Source of the DNA: Luteimonas kalidii
Lineage (GTDB): Bacteria > Pseudomonadota > Gammaproteobacteria > Xanthomonadales > Xanthomonadaceae
NCBI RefSeq assembly: GCF_029887935.1
Contig: NZ_JARXRO010000018.1
Location: 267,114 to 331,113, forward strand
Direction: 5' to 3'
Length of the DNA stretch: 64,000 nt
In this document: positions 37,416 through 45,513 of the stretch, in pieces
Position numbering within the stretch: position 1 is the stretch's first letter
Layout of the letters: every line of letters starts with the position of its first letter
The notes under the pieces: generated by a model
What the model was told of the DNA's origin: nothing
What the model saw: only the letters and a program-made list of their open reading frames with translations
The model's database searches: none
Program-made: the position numbers and the translations under genes

Positions 37416-38215
37416 GCCACGGCCCCCGCCGAATCGTCTGCCTGACCGAGGAACCGACCGAAGTCCTGTACGCGCTGGGCGAGCAGGACCGCATCGTCGG
37501 CATCAGCGGCTTCACCGTGAGGCCGCCACAGGCGCGACGCGAGAAGCCGAAGGTCAGCGCCTTCACCAGCGCGAAGATCGAACGCATCCTTGAACTGCGG
37601 CCCGATTTCGTCGTGGGCTTCTCCGACATCCAGGCCGACATCGCCGCCACGCTGGTGCGGCACGGCGTGGAGGTGTGGATCGCCAACCACCGCAGTGTCG
37701 ACGGCATCCTTGACTACGTGCGCCGGCTCGGCGCGCTGGTGGGCGCGGCGCCGCGCGCCGACGCCTACGCCGACAGCCTGCAGCAGGGGCTGGACGCGGT
37801 CGAACGCGCGGCGGCGATGCTGCCCGCACGCCCCCGCGTGTACTTCGAGGAATGGGACGAGCCGCTGATCACCGGCATCGCCTGGGTCGCCGAACTGGTG
37901 CGCATCGCCGGCGGCGACGACGTCTTCCCCGAACTCTCCGCCGAACCGCTGGCCAGGGCCCGCATCCTCGCCGACGGCGCGCCGGTGATCGCCCGCGCGC
38001 CCGACATCATCCTCGGCTCGTGGTGCGGCAAGAAGTTCCGCCCGGAGGCCGTCGCCGCGCGCCCCGGCTGGGACGCGATCCCGGCGGTGCGTGACGGCGA
38101 ACTGCACGAGATCCGCTCTCCGCTGATCCTGCAGCCCGGGCCGGCGGCGCTGACCGACGGCGTGCAGGCGATCGCCACGATCATCCGCCGCTGGGCGCAA
38201 ACACGTCGCGGCTGA
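37412..38215 (+). CDS. BtuF-like cobalamin-binding protein without signal peptide
   Basis: A 267-aa protein with the fold of ABC substrate-binding proteins such as BtuF. The opening is RRIVCLTEEPTEVLYALGEQDRIVGISGFT and it continues with PDFVVGFSDIQADIAATLVRHG, YFEEWDEPLITG and PGWDAIPAVRDGELHEI. There is no signal peptide, so it may be cytoplasmic, and no permease or ATPase genes are adjacent. It overlaps the GNAT gene by four bases (ATGA). Ligand and role are uncertain. Confidence 0.82.
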   Translation: MSHGPRRIVCLTEEPTEVLYALGEQDRIVGISGFTVRPPQARREKPKVSAFTSAKIERILELRPDFVVGFSDIQADIAATLVRHGVEVWIANHRSVDGILDYVRRLGALVGAAPRADAYADSLQQGLDAVERAAAMLPARPRVYFEEWDEPLITGIAWVAELVRIAGGDDVFPELSAEPLARARILADGAPVIARAPDIILGSWCGKKFRPEAVAARPGWDAIPAVRDGELHEIRSPLILQPGPAALTDGVQAIATIIRRWAQTRRG

Positions 38216-38693
38216 AGCGCAGGATCGCGGGCGCCGGTGCACCCTCGGCGTGCACGCGCACCTCGAATGCCAGCGTATCGGGCGGGGCGACCCGCAGCGT
38301 GCCGACGTAATCGATGAAGCCCTCGCTGCGCACCTCGTGCAGGTCGATGTCCTGCCAGACGCCGCGCAGGTCGCGCGCGCGCGCCTGCACCCGGGCCGGC
38401 ACCGACGCCTCGTCGGCCGCCGCGCCGCGGCGCACCCCGACCAGCAGCAGGTGCACGTCGCGCCCGGGTTCGACCCCGTAGCGTGCGGCGACCGTCGCGT
38501 TCAGGGCCGCGGTGGGCGCCAGGCTCGCGTGGATGCGCAGGTCGGCCTGCTGCAGCTCGGCCGGCTGGCGCGCGGCCTCGGCCTGCGCGGACAGATCCGC
38601 GCGCGAGGACGGCTCGACGCCGCAGCCCGCGACCGCCGCTGCCAGCAGCCATCCGCAGGCGGGCCGCATCAGGCGGTGAAGGCGCTCAGTCAT
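38181..38693 (-). CDS. DUF4426-family lipoprotein
   Basis: A 170-aa protein with signal peptide and lipobox (LLAAAVAGCG). The mature domain (DLRIHASLAPTAALNATVAARYGVEPG, HEVRSEGFIDYVGTLRVAPPDTLAFEV) looks like the DUF4426 group found near proC in Pseudomonas. Function unknown. It starts inside proC (8-base overlap), so it is translationally coupled to it. Its 3' end overlaps the BtuF-like gene by 35 bases in convergent orientation. Confidence 0.78.
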   Translation of the reverse strand: MTERLHRLMRPACGWLLAAAVAGCGVEPSSRADLSAQAEAARQPAELQQADLRIHASLAPTAALNATVAARYGVEPGRDVHLLLVGVRRGAAADEASVPARVQARARDLRGVWQDIDLHEVRSEGFIDYVGTLRVAPPDTLAFEVRVHAEGAPAPAILRFSRDVFAPSGG

Positions 38694-39531
38694 GGGCCTG
38701 CGACAGTTCGCCGCCGCGTCGGGTCGCGGCGCGGATGGCCTGCGCCACCAGCGTGCGCAACCCGCCCGTCTCCAGGACCTCGATCGCCGCCTGGGTCGTG
38801 CCGCCGGGCGAGGTGACGCGCCGACGCAGTTCGGCAGGCGCCTCGCCCGACTCGGTGAGCATGCGCGCCGCGCCCAGGATGGTCTGCAGCGCGAGCGTGC
38901 GCGCGGCCGCCGGCGGCAGGCCTTCGGCCAGGGCCGCGTCCTCCATCGCCTCGGCCAGCAGGAACACGTAGGCCGGGCCACTGCCCGAGACGCCGGTGAC
39001 GGCGTCCATCAGCGCTTCGTCCTCGATCCACACCGTGGTGCCGGCACTGGCGAGCAGGCGTTCGGCGGCGGCGCGCCCGGCGCTGTCGACGCGGGGGTTG
39101 GCGTGCAGCCCGGTCACGCCCGCGCCGAGCAGGGCAGGGGTGTTGGGCATGGTCCGCACCACCGCGGTTTCGCCGCCGAGCCAGCGCTCGAGCTGGGCGC
39201 CGGTGATCCCGGCGGCGATCGAGACCACCAGCGGGCGTGCCGTCCGCGCGGCATCGGCCAGCCCCAGGCACACCTCGCGCATCACCTGAGGCTTGACCGC
39301 GAACACCCAGGTCCCGGCGCCCTCGACCGCCTCCGCCGCCGTCGCGAACACCCGCACGCCCAGGTCCGCCGACAGGGCCTCGCGCGCGCTGGCGACGGGG
39401 TCGGCCACGTGGATCGTGTCCGGGTCCCGCCCGCCCGCCACCAGCCCGCCGACCAGGCTGCGGGCCATGTTGCCTCCGCCGATGAAGGCGATCGGCGAGG
39501 AATCGGGGGGCTGCGGATGCGCGGCTGGCAT
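38686..39531 (-). CDS. proC: Pyrroline-5-carboxylate reductase
   Basis: A 281-aa NAD(P)H enzyme doing the last step of proline synthesis. The Rossmann motif is IAFIGGGNMARSLVGGL. The family signatures VVRTMPNTPALLGAGVTGL and DAVTGVSGSGPAYVFLLAEAMEDAA are present, with RRRVTSPGGTTQAAIEVL near the end. The ATG at 39531 is chosen by family length. It overlaps the DUF4426 gene. The yggS homologue often found upstream of proC is absent here. Confidence 0.96.
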   Translation of the reverse strand: MPAAHPQPPDSSPIAFIGGGNMARSLVGGLVAGGRDPDTIHVADPVASAREALSADLGVRVFATAAEAVEGAGTWVFAVKPQVMREVCLGLADAARTARPLVVSIAAGITGAQLERWLGGETAVVRTMPNTPALLGAGVTGLHANPRVDSAGRAAAERLLASAGTTVWIEDEALMDAVTGVSGSGPAYVFLLAEAMEDAALAEGLPPAAARTLALQTILGAARMLTESGEAPAELRRRVTSPGGTTQAAIEVLETGGLRTLVAQAIRAATRRGGELSQAHD

Positions 39532-39916
39532 GGCGGGGAGCTCCGGCTCGAAGGCAGCCGCCACCCTACCGCGTCGCCGGGCGCGCCTGCCAACCCGCCC
39601 GGGCCATCGCCTGCCGACGCCGGGCGGCGCGATGCCGCGCCTCGCCGTCCGCAGATGGGGCGGCAGGCGCGCCGGATCCTTGAACCGAGCACTCGCACCC
39701 TGTCCCGGTCGCGTGGCGTTCCACGTTTCAATCCCTTGCGCGAATGCCTGCAGGCGGCGGTCGCGCAAGTCCGGATATCCGCTTGAACCGGCAGGCGGAC
39801 AGGCTGGAATTGTGATCCGCGTACAGGGCTATACTGCCGCCCGGGGATAGGCTTCTCGCCAGCGGTGCGTGGCGCGCGGCCGCATCACGTCAGATTGCAG
39901 TGCCAGGGGAGCATGC
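39532..39916. other. Non-coding gap between proC and pilT
   Basis: A 385-base divergent gap with no convincing gene. It must carry promoters for proC (leftward) and pilT (rightward). A TATACT hexamer at 39830-39835 could be a pilT -10, but its nearest -35-like TTGTGA is only 14 bases away. A perfect 10-base palindrome CGGATATCCG lies at 39772-39781. No terminator or known RNA family was recognised. Confidence 0.4.
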
Positions 39917-40954
39917 ATGGATATCGCCGAACTGTTGGCGTTCTCGGTCAAGAACAAGGCCTCCGACCTCCATCTCTCGGCCGGCCTGCCGCCGATGATC
40001 CGGGTCGATGGCGACGTGCGGCGGATCAACATCCCGGCGCTGGAGCACAAGCAGGTGCACGCGCTGGTCTACGACATCATGTCGGACAAGCAGCGGCGCG
40101 ACTTCGAGGAATTCCTCGAGACCGACTTCTCGTTCGAGATTCCGGGGCTGGCGCGTTTCCGCGTCAACGCGTTCAACCAGAACCGCGGCGCCGGCGCGGT
40201 GTTCCGCACCATTCCCTCGGAAGTGCTGACGCTCGAGGACCTCGGCTGCCCGCCGATCTTCCGCGAACTGATCCAGCAGCCGCAGGGCCTGATCCTGGTG
40301 ACCGGCCCGACCGGTTCGGGCAAGTCGACCACGCTGGCGGCGATGCTCGACCACATCAACAAGAACGAGTACGCGCACATCCTCTCGGTCGAGGATCCGA
40401 TCGAGTTCGTGCACACCTCGCAGAAGTGCCTGATCAACCAGCGCGAGGTGCATCGCGACACCCACGGCTTCAGCGAGGCATTGCGCTCGGCGCTGCGCGA
40501 GGATCCGGACATCATCCTGGTCGGCGAACTGCGCGACCTGGAGACCATCCGCCTGGCGCTGACCGCGGCCGAGACCGGCCACCTGGTGTTCGGCACCCTG
40601 CACACCAGCTCGGCGGCCAAGACCATCGACCGCATCATCGACGTGTTCCCCGCCGGCGAGAAGCCGATGGTGCGCTCGATGCTGTCCGAATCGCTGCGCG
40701 CGGTGATCTCGCAGGCGCTGCTGAAGAAGGTCGGCGGCGGTCGTACCGCGGCGTGGGAGATCATGGTCGGCATCCCGGCGATCCGCAACCTGATCCGCGA
40801 GGACAAGGTGGCGCAGATGTATTCGGCGATCCAGACCGGCCAGCAGCACGGCATGATGACGCTCGACCAGCACCTGCAGGACCTGGTCAAGCGCGGCATG
40901 ATCACGCGCCAGCAGGCGAAGGAATACGCGAAGGAGAAGCGGCTGTTCGAGTGA
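39917..40954 (+). CDS. pilT: Type IV pilus retraction ATPase PilT
   Basis: A 345-aa hexameric secretion-type ATPase that powers pilus retraction and twitching motility. Walker A is GPTGSGKSTT, the Asp box is ILSVEDPIEF, and Walker B is DIILVGELRDLETI. The HIS box GHLVFGTLHTSSAAKTIDRIID and the retraction-specific AIRNLIREDK motif are present. The ATG at 39917 follows an AGGGGAG Shine-Dalgarno; an ATG four bases earlier is out of frame. pilU follows 150 bases downstream on the same strand. Confidence 0.97.
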   Translation: MDIAELLAFSVKNKASDLHLSAGLPPMIRVDGDVRRINIPALEHKQVHALVYDIMSDKQRRDFEEFLETDFSFEIPGLARFRVNAFNQNRGAGAVFRTIPSEVLTLEDLGCPPIFRELIQQPQGLILVTGPTGSGKSTTLAAMLDHINKNEYAHILSVEDPIEFVHTSQKCLINQREVHRDTHGFSEALRSALREDPDIILVGELRDLETIRLALTAAETGHLVFGTLHTSSAAKTIDRIIDVFPAGEKPMVRSMLSESLRAVISQALLKKVGGGRTAAWEIMVGIPAIRNLIREDKVAQMYSAIQTGQQHGMMTLDQHLQDLVKRGMITRQQAKEYAKEKRLFE

Positions 40955-41103
40955 TCGGGCAGGCGCGCGACGGGCAATTCGGGATTCGTGATTCGACAAG
41001 CCGGGGTTCTGGAGTGGTGTTCTGGTAGAGGCAAGAAGCAGCGCGCGTCGCCGCTTCGATCGCCAGCCACCCGTCACGGATCGCGGCTCCGCAGGAGCCA
41101 CAC

Positions 41104-42234
41104 ATGAGCAGCATCGATTTCACCTCGTTCCTCAAGCTGATGGCGCACCAGAAGGCGTCGGACCTGTTCATCACCGCGGGCATGCCGCCGTCGATGAAGG
41201 TCCACGGCAAGATCTCGCCGATCACCCAGAACCCGCTCACGCCGCAGCAGTCGCGCGACCTGGTGCTCAACGTGATGTCGCCGCCGCAGCGCGAGGAGTT
41301 CGAGAAGACGCACGAGTGCAACTTCGCGATCGGCGTGTCCGGCGTGGGACGCTTCCGCGTCTCGTGCTTCTACCAGCGCAACCAGGTGGGCATGGTGCTG
41401 CGCCGGATCGAGACCAAGATCCCGACGGTGGAGGAGCTCAACCTGCCGCCGATCATCAAGACCCTGGCGATGACCAAGCGCGGGATCATCATCTTCGTCG
41501 GCGCCACCGGCACCGGCAAGTCGACCTCGCTGGCGGCGATGATCGGCTACCGCAACCAGAACTCGACCGGGCACATCATCACCATCGAGGACCCGATCGA
41601 GTTCGTGCACAAGCACGAGGGCTGCATCATCACCCAGCGCGAGGTGGGCATCGACACCGACAGCTGGGACAACGCGCTGAAGAACACCCTGCGCCAGGCG
41701 CCGGACGTGATCATGATCGGCGAGGTGCGTACCCGCGAGGGCATGGACCACGCCATCGCCTTCGCCGAGACCGGCCATCTGGTGCTGTGCACCCTGCATG
41801 CGAACAACGCCAACCAGGCGATGGACCGGATCATCAACTTCTTCCCCGAGGACCGCCGCAACCAGCTGCTGATGGACCTCTCGCTCAACCTCAAGGGCGT
41901 GGTCGCGCAGCAGCTGATCCCGACGCCCGACGGCAAGGCGCGCCGGGTGGCGATGGAGATCCTGCTCGGCACGCCGCTGGTGCAGGACTACATCCGCGAC
42001 GGCGAGATCCACAAGCTGAAAGAGGTGATGAAGGAATCCACCAACCTCGGCATGAAGACCTTCGACCAGGCCCTGTTCGAGCTGTACCAGGCCGGCGAGA
42101 TCTCCTACGAGGATGCCCTGCGCTACGCCGACTCGCAGAACGAGGTGCGGCTGAAGATCAAGCTCGCCCAGGGCGGCGACGCGCGCACCCTCTCGCAAGG
42201 GCTGGATGGGGTGGAGGTCGCGGAGGTCCGCTGA
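41104..42234 (+). CDS. pilU: Type IV pilus accessory retraction ATPase PilU
   Basis: A 376-aa PilT paralogue that assists retraction under load. Walker A is GATGTGKSTS, with ITIEDPIEF and DVIMIGEVRTREGM following. The C-terminus is longer and different from PilT (TFDQALFELYQAGEISYEDALRYADS), as in PilU proteins. The ATG has an AGGAG upstream. It follows pilT and precedes an AlkB-like gene by 18 bases. Confidence 0.96.
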   Translation: MSSIDFTSFLKLMAHQKASDLFITAGMPPSMKVHGKISPITQNPLTPQQSRDLVLNVMSPPQREEFEKTHECNFAIGVSGVGRFRVSCFYQRNQVGMVLRRIETKIPTVEELNLPPIIKTLAMTKRGIIIFVGATGTGKSTSLAAMIGYRNQNSTGHIITIEDPIEFVHKHEGCIITQREVGIDTDSWDNALKNTLRQAPDVIMIGEVRTREGMDHAIAFAETGHLVLCTLHANNANQAMDRIINFFPEDRRNQLLMDLSLNLKGVVAQQLIPTPDGKARRVAMEILLGTPLVQDYIRDGEIHKLKEVMKESTNLGMKTFDQALFELYQAGEISYEDALRYADSQNEVRLKIKLAQGGDARTLSQGLDGVEVAEVR

Positions 42235-42252
42235 GCCGGGTCCGCGCAGGCA

Positions 42253-42840
42253 GTGGCGGCGAACGGCGATGCGTCGCCCGACGTGGCGCTCTCGCCTGGC
42301 TGGATCGCGCCCGGCCAGGCCGATGCGCTGTTCGCGTCCCTGCACCGCGAATTGCCATGGCGGGTCCACCGCGTGCGAATGTTCGGACGCGAGATCGACG
42401 CACCCCGGCTGAGCTGCTGGATCGGTGATTCCAATGCGCACTATCGCTACTCCGGAACCACCCACGTTCCCGAGCCCTGGCCCGGCGCGCTCGCCGCGGT
42501 GCGTGCCCGGCTGGCGCACGAGACCGGGGTCGCGTTCAACAGTGTGCTGGCCAACCTGTATCGCGACGGGCGCGACTGCATGGGCTGGCACAGCGACGAC
42601 GAACCCGAGTTCGGCCCGCGTCCGGTGATCGCCTCGGTCAGCCTGGGCGCCACCCGTCGCTTCGTGCTGCGTCACCGGCGCGAGCCCACGCGCAAAGTGG
42701 CGTTCGAGCTGGCGCACGGCAGTCTGCTGCTGATGCGTGGCGAGACCCAGCGCGACTGGCGCCACGCCCTGCCGCGGACCGCGCGAGCGCTGGGGCCGCG
42801 CATCAACCTCACCTTCCGCAGGGTGATCGGGCGGCGTTGA
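42253..42840 (+). CDS. AlkB-like 2OG-Fe(II) dioxygenase
   Basis: A 195-aa AlkB-family oxygenase. The iron site is formed by MGWHSDDEPEFG (H and D) and a later His in WRHALPRT, with RINLTFR supplying the 2OG-binding arginine. NLYRDGRDCMGWHSDDE is the most conserved segment. It should repair alkylated DNA or RNA bases. The start is GTG at 42253. It sits 18 bases after pilU and is probably cotranscribed with it. Confidence 0.92.
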   Translation: MAANGDASPDVALSPGWIAPGQADALFASLHRELPWRVHRVRMFGREIDAPRLSCWIGDSNAHYRYSGTTHVPEPWPGALAAVRARLAHETGVAFNSVLANLYRDGRDCMGWHSDDEPEFGPRPVIASVSLGATRRFVLRHRREPTRKVAFELAHGSLLLMRGETQRDWRHALPRTARALGPRINLTFRRVIGRR

Positions 42841-42881
42841 AGCGTCGGGGCGTTGACGCGTTGGTACGTTGCGGGGCATGG

Positions 42882-42990
42882 CCCCGGATGCGCTTCGCTT
42901 ATCCGGGCTACGGGCGATTGGGCAGCACGGACCGCGCACGGGCCCCGGAAGGCAATCGGCCCCGGGTGCGCTTCGCTTATCCGGGCTACG
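42882..42990. repeat. Two REP-like palindromic repeats
   Basis: Two nearly identical 31-base units lie at 42882-42912 and 42960-42990. Each contains CCCGG(A/G)T, GCGCTTCGCTT, ATCCGGG, so each can fold into a stem-loop. They differ at one base, which weakens the second stem to a G-T pair. This sequence type is a common extragenic palindrome in gammaproteobacteria. They lie between the AlkB-like gene and the end of the MCE operon, which are convergent, a usual REP location. Confidence 0.75.
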
Positions 42991-42999
42991 TCCGGTGTC

Positions 43000-43677
43000 T
43001 CAGCGTCCGGTGGCGGGATGTTCCTCGCGCTCGTGACGGTCGCCGGTGGCGAGTACCCAGTGCGCGAGATCGCCGGTCACCTGCGACAGGCTGCGCGAGA
43101 ACGCGTCCACCACCAGCGCGACGTCGGTGCCGGCGGCCGGCTCGGCTGCGCTGAAGGTGCGCGCATCGACGATGCCCTGGTCGACGGTGTGGATCAGTTT
43201 GGCGTTGATCTCGATGGTCGCGGCCGGAACCGCGTTGCCGGCGTAGTCGGCCTCGAAACGGCGCAGGTCGATCGCCAGCTTGTAGTCGGCCGCGATGCCC
43301 GCGCCCTGGCGCGCGACCGAGGGCAGCTTGCCGGAATCCTCCAGCGCGCGCAGCAGCGCGTCCTGCAGCATGTCGGTCGGGGTCTTGGCCCAGGCCGCGC
43401 CGCTGTACACCTGCAGTTCGTCGGGGGTGGGGCGCACCGCGATGCGGAAGCTGTCGATCGAGCGCGCGCCGGAGGGCGGGCTGAGCGAGAGCTGCCAGCT
43501 GGCCGCGGGCGCGGAGGGATCGATCTCCACCCGCGGGTCGGGGGCGTAGATGGTCGAGCGCTCGCGCTCCCCGCCGCCGCCCAGGAGCGAGCAGCCGCCG
43601 AGCGCGACCAGCAGCAGGGGGGCGAGCAGGGCGGCGGCGCGGCGCGTGCCGGAGGGTGTCACAGCCGGTCGGCTCAC
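43000..43677 (-). CDS. ABC-type transport auxiliary lipoprotein (PqiC-like) of an MCE system
   Basis: A 225-aa lipoprotein with lipobox LLVALGGCS and an ABC_trans_aux/PqiC-like domain (WQLSLSPPSGARSIDSFRIAVRP, LQVYSGAAWAKTPTDMLQDALLRAL, YKLAIDLRRFEADY). It probably sits in the outer membrane and receives lipid from the MCE tunnel. The start is a GTG overlapping the stop of the MlaD-like gene (GTGA). It is the last gene of a four-gene operon. Confidence 0.88.
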   Translation of the reverse strand: MSRPAVTPSGTRRAAALLAPLLLVALGGCSLLGGGGERERSTIYAPDPRVEIDPSAPAASWQLSLSPPSGARSIDSFRIAVRPTPDELQVYSGAAWAKTPTDMLQDALLRALEDSGKLPSVARQGAGIAADYKLAIDLRRFEADYAGNAVPAATIEINAKLIHTVDQGIVDARTFSAAEPAAGTDVALVVDAFSRSLSQVTGDLAHWVLATGDRHEREEHPATGR

Positions 43678-44597
43678 GGTTCGAACTCCTTGGGTGCGTC
43701 GCGTCCCAGCAGGTAGCGCGTCGGGTTGGCGTCGAGGCGGTCGCTGATCCGGCGCAGGTCGCGGATCAGGCTGCGCAGTTCGCCCAGGGTGGGGCCGAGC
43801 TGCGACAGGCCGTCGTTGGCGAAGCTGTTGATGGCGGCGCGGTTCTCGTTGAGGATCGTGTCCGCGCCGCGTGCGGCCGAGTCGAGCTTGCTCAGGGTGC
43901 CGTCGATCTTGTCGATCAGGCGCGGCAGGTTCTGCACCAGTTCGCGGTCGACGGTGTCGAGGGTGCGGTTGGCCGAGGACATGGTCACGGTCAGCCGTTC
44001 GCTCGCGGTGCGGGCATTGATCAGGATCTGCCGCATGTCCTCGCGCTGCTCGGCGATCGCGCCGGTCATGGTCTCGATGTTGTCGAGCGTGGCGGTGATG
44101 CGCCTGACGTTCTCCTCGCTCATCACCTGGTCGAGCCGCTCGACCAGCCGGTTGGCGGTATCGGCGATGTTCTGCAGCGCCGAGGCGGACGTCTCGATCA
44201 CCGGCGGCCGGCCGTCGGGGCCCGGCTCCAGCGCGGGCGCGCCAGGGCTGCCGCCGGTGAGCTGGATGATCGGCGGGCCGGTGAGGCTGGTCATCGACAG
44301 CTTCGCGCGCGTGTCCACCTTCACCGGCGCATTGGCCTGCAGCCGCAGCAGGGCGATCACCTGGCGCGGGTCGTCCGGCGCCAGCATCAGGTCGTCCACC
44401 GTGCCCACCGCGATGCCGTTGTACTGCACGCTGCTGCCCTCGGTCAGGCCGGTCACCGGTTCGCTGAACACCACCCGGTATTCCTGCCAGTCGCGCTCGG
44501 AGGAGTACTTCGCCGCCCACAGCGCGAACAGCAGCAGGAACAGCGTCACCGCGATGGTGAACGCGCCGATCAGCACGTAGTTGGCCTTGGTTTCCAT
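43674..44597 (-). CDS. MCE (MlaD-like) domain protein
   Basis: A 307-aa inner-membrane anchored MCE protein. One N-terminal transmembrane helix (YVLIGAFTIAVTLFLLLFALW) is followed by the MCE domain (YRVVFSEPVTGLTEGSSVQYNGIAVGTVDDL) and a long alpha-helical, coiled-coil-like tail (about residues 135-290). Such proteins form lipid-binding hexameric rings across the periplasm. It follows the ATPase gene by three bases. Confidence 0.93.
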   Translation of the reverse strand: METKANYVLIGAFTIAVTLFLLLFALWAAKYSSERDWQEYRVVFSEPVTGLTEGSSVQYNGIAVGTVDDLMLAPDDPRQVIALLRLQANAPVKVDTRAKLSMTSLTGPPIIQLTGGSPGAPALEPGPDGRPPVIETSASALQNIADTANRLVERLDQVMSEENVRRITATLDNIETMTGAIAEQREDMRQILINARTASERLTVTMSSANRTLDTVDRELVQNLPRLIDKIDGTLSKLDSAARGADTILNENRAAINSFANDGLSQLGPTLGELRSLIRDLRRISDRLDANPTRYLLGRDAPKEFEP

Positions 44598-44600
44598 GCG

Positions 44601-45491
44601 TCAGGTGTCCTCAGCGGTGGCCGCGGCCGCGTGCGCGGCGCGTCCGCGCGGGCCGTGGAAATAGTCGCGGATCCAGGGGTGGTCGAGCCGCTCGATCTCG
44701 TCCAGCGGCGCCGCGGCGACCACCTTGCGGTCGGCCAGCACGGCGACACGGTCGCAGATCGCATACAGCGTGTCGAGGTCGTGGGTGATCAGGAACACGG
44801 TCAGGCCGAGCGCTTCCTGCAGGGTGCGGATCAGGCGATCGAAGGCCGCCGCGCCGATCGGGTCCAGGCCCGCGGTGGGCTCGTCGAGGAACAGCAGCGG
44901 CGGGTCCAGCGCCAGCGCGCGGGCGAGTGCGGCGCGCTTGCGCATGCCACCCGAGAGCTGCGAGGGCAGCTTGTCCAGCGCATCGGCCGGCAGTCCGGCC
45001 AGGCGCACCTTGAGCAGCGCCAGTTCGTAGCGCAGCGACTCGGGCAGGTCGGGGTGGTGCTCCTTCAGCGGCACCTGGACGTTCTCGCCGACGGTCAGCG
45101 AGGAGAACAGCGCGCCGTCCTGGAACAGCACCCCGGTGCTGCGCTCCAGGTGCAGGCGGTCGGCGGGATCGTCCGAGCGCGGGTCGACGCCGAGTACTTC
45201 GATCTCGCCATCGTCGGGCCGGCGCAGCCCGATCAGCGAGCGCATCAGCACCGACTTGCCCGATCCCGAACCGCCGACCACACCGATGATCTCGCCTGGG
45301 CGCACGTCGAGGTCGAGATCCTCGTGCACGGTCTGCGTACCGAAGCGGTTGACCAGCCCGCGCACGCGGATGATGGGCGAAGCGCCGGCGTCGCCGTCGT
45401 GGGCGGAACCCGGCGCGCGGCCGGCCGCAGCGGCCTCGTCCCCCGTGGCGGGGCCGCCTGCGCGTGCCTGCTCCTTCGAATCACCGTTCAC
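44601..45491 (-). CDS. MCE/Mla-type ABC transporter ATPase
   Basis: A 296-aa ABC ATPase of the MlaF type. Walker A is GGSGSGKSVLMRSLIGL, the signature is LSGGMRKRAALARALALDP and Walker B is LLFLDEPTAGLDP, followed by the H-loop LITHDLDTLY. An N-terminal Ala/Gly-rich extension of about 40 residues precedes the domain. It energises lipid movement by the adjacent permease and MCE protein. Confidence 0.94.
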   Translation of the reverse strand: MNGDSKEQARAGGPATGDEAAAAGRAPGSAHDGDAGASPIIRVRGLVNRFGTQTVHEDLDLDVRPGEIIGVVGGSGSGKSVLMRSLIGLRRPDDGEIEVLGVDPRSDDPADRLHLERSTGVLFQDGALFSSLTVGENVQVPLKEHHPDLPESLRYELALLKVRLAGLPADALDKLPSQLSGGMRKRAALARALALDPPLLFLDEPTAGLDPIGAAAFDRLIRTLQEALGLTVFLITHDLDTLYAICDRVAVLADRKVVAAAPLDEIERLDHPWIRDYFHGPRGRAAHAAAATAEDT

Positions 45492-45513
45492 CTGGTGGCC
45501 ACCCGCTCGTCTC

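Noticed and set aside
39810-39835. TTGTGA and TATACT as a pilT promoter.
   Set aside because: The spacing is 14 bases, too short for a sigma-70 promoter; only the -10-like hexamer is mentioned.
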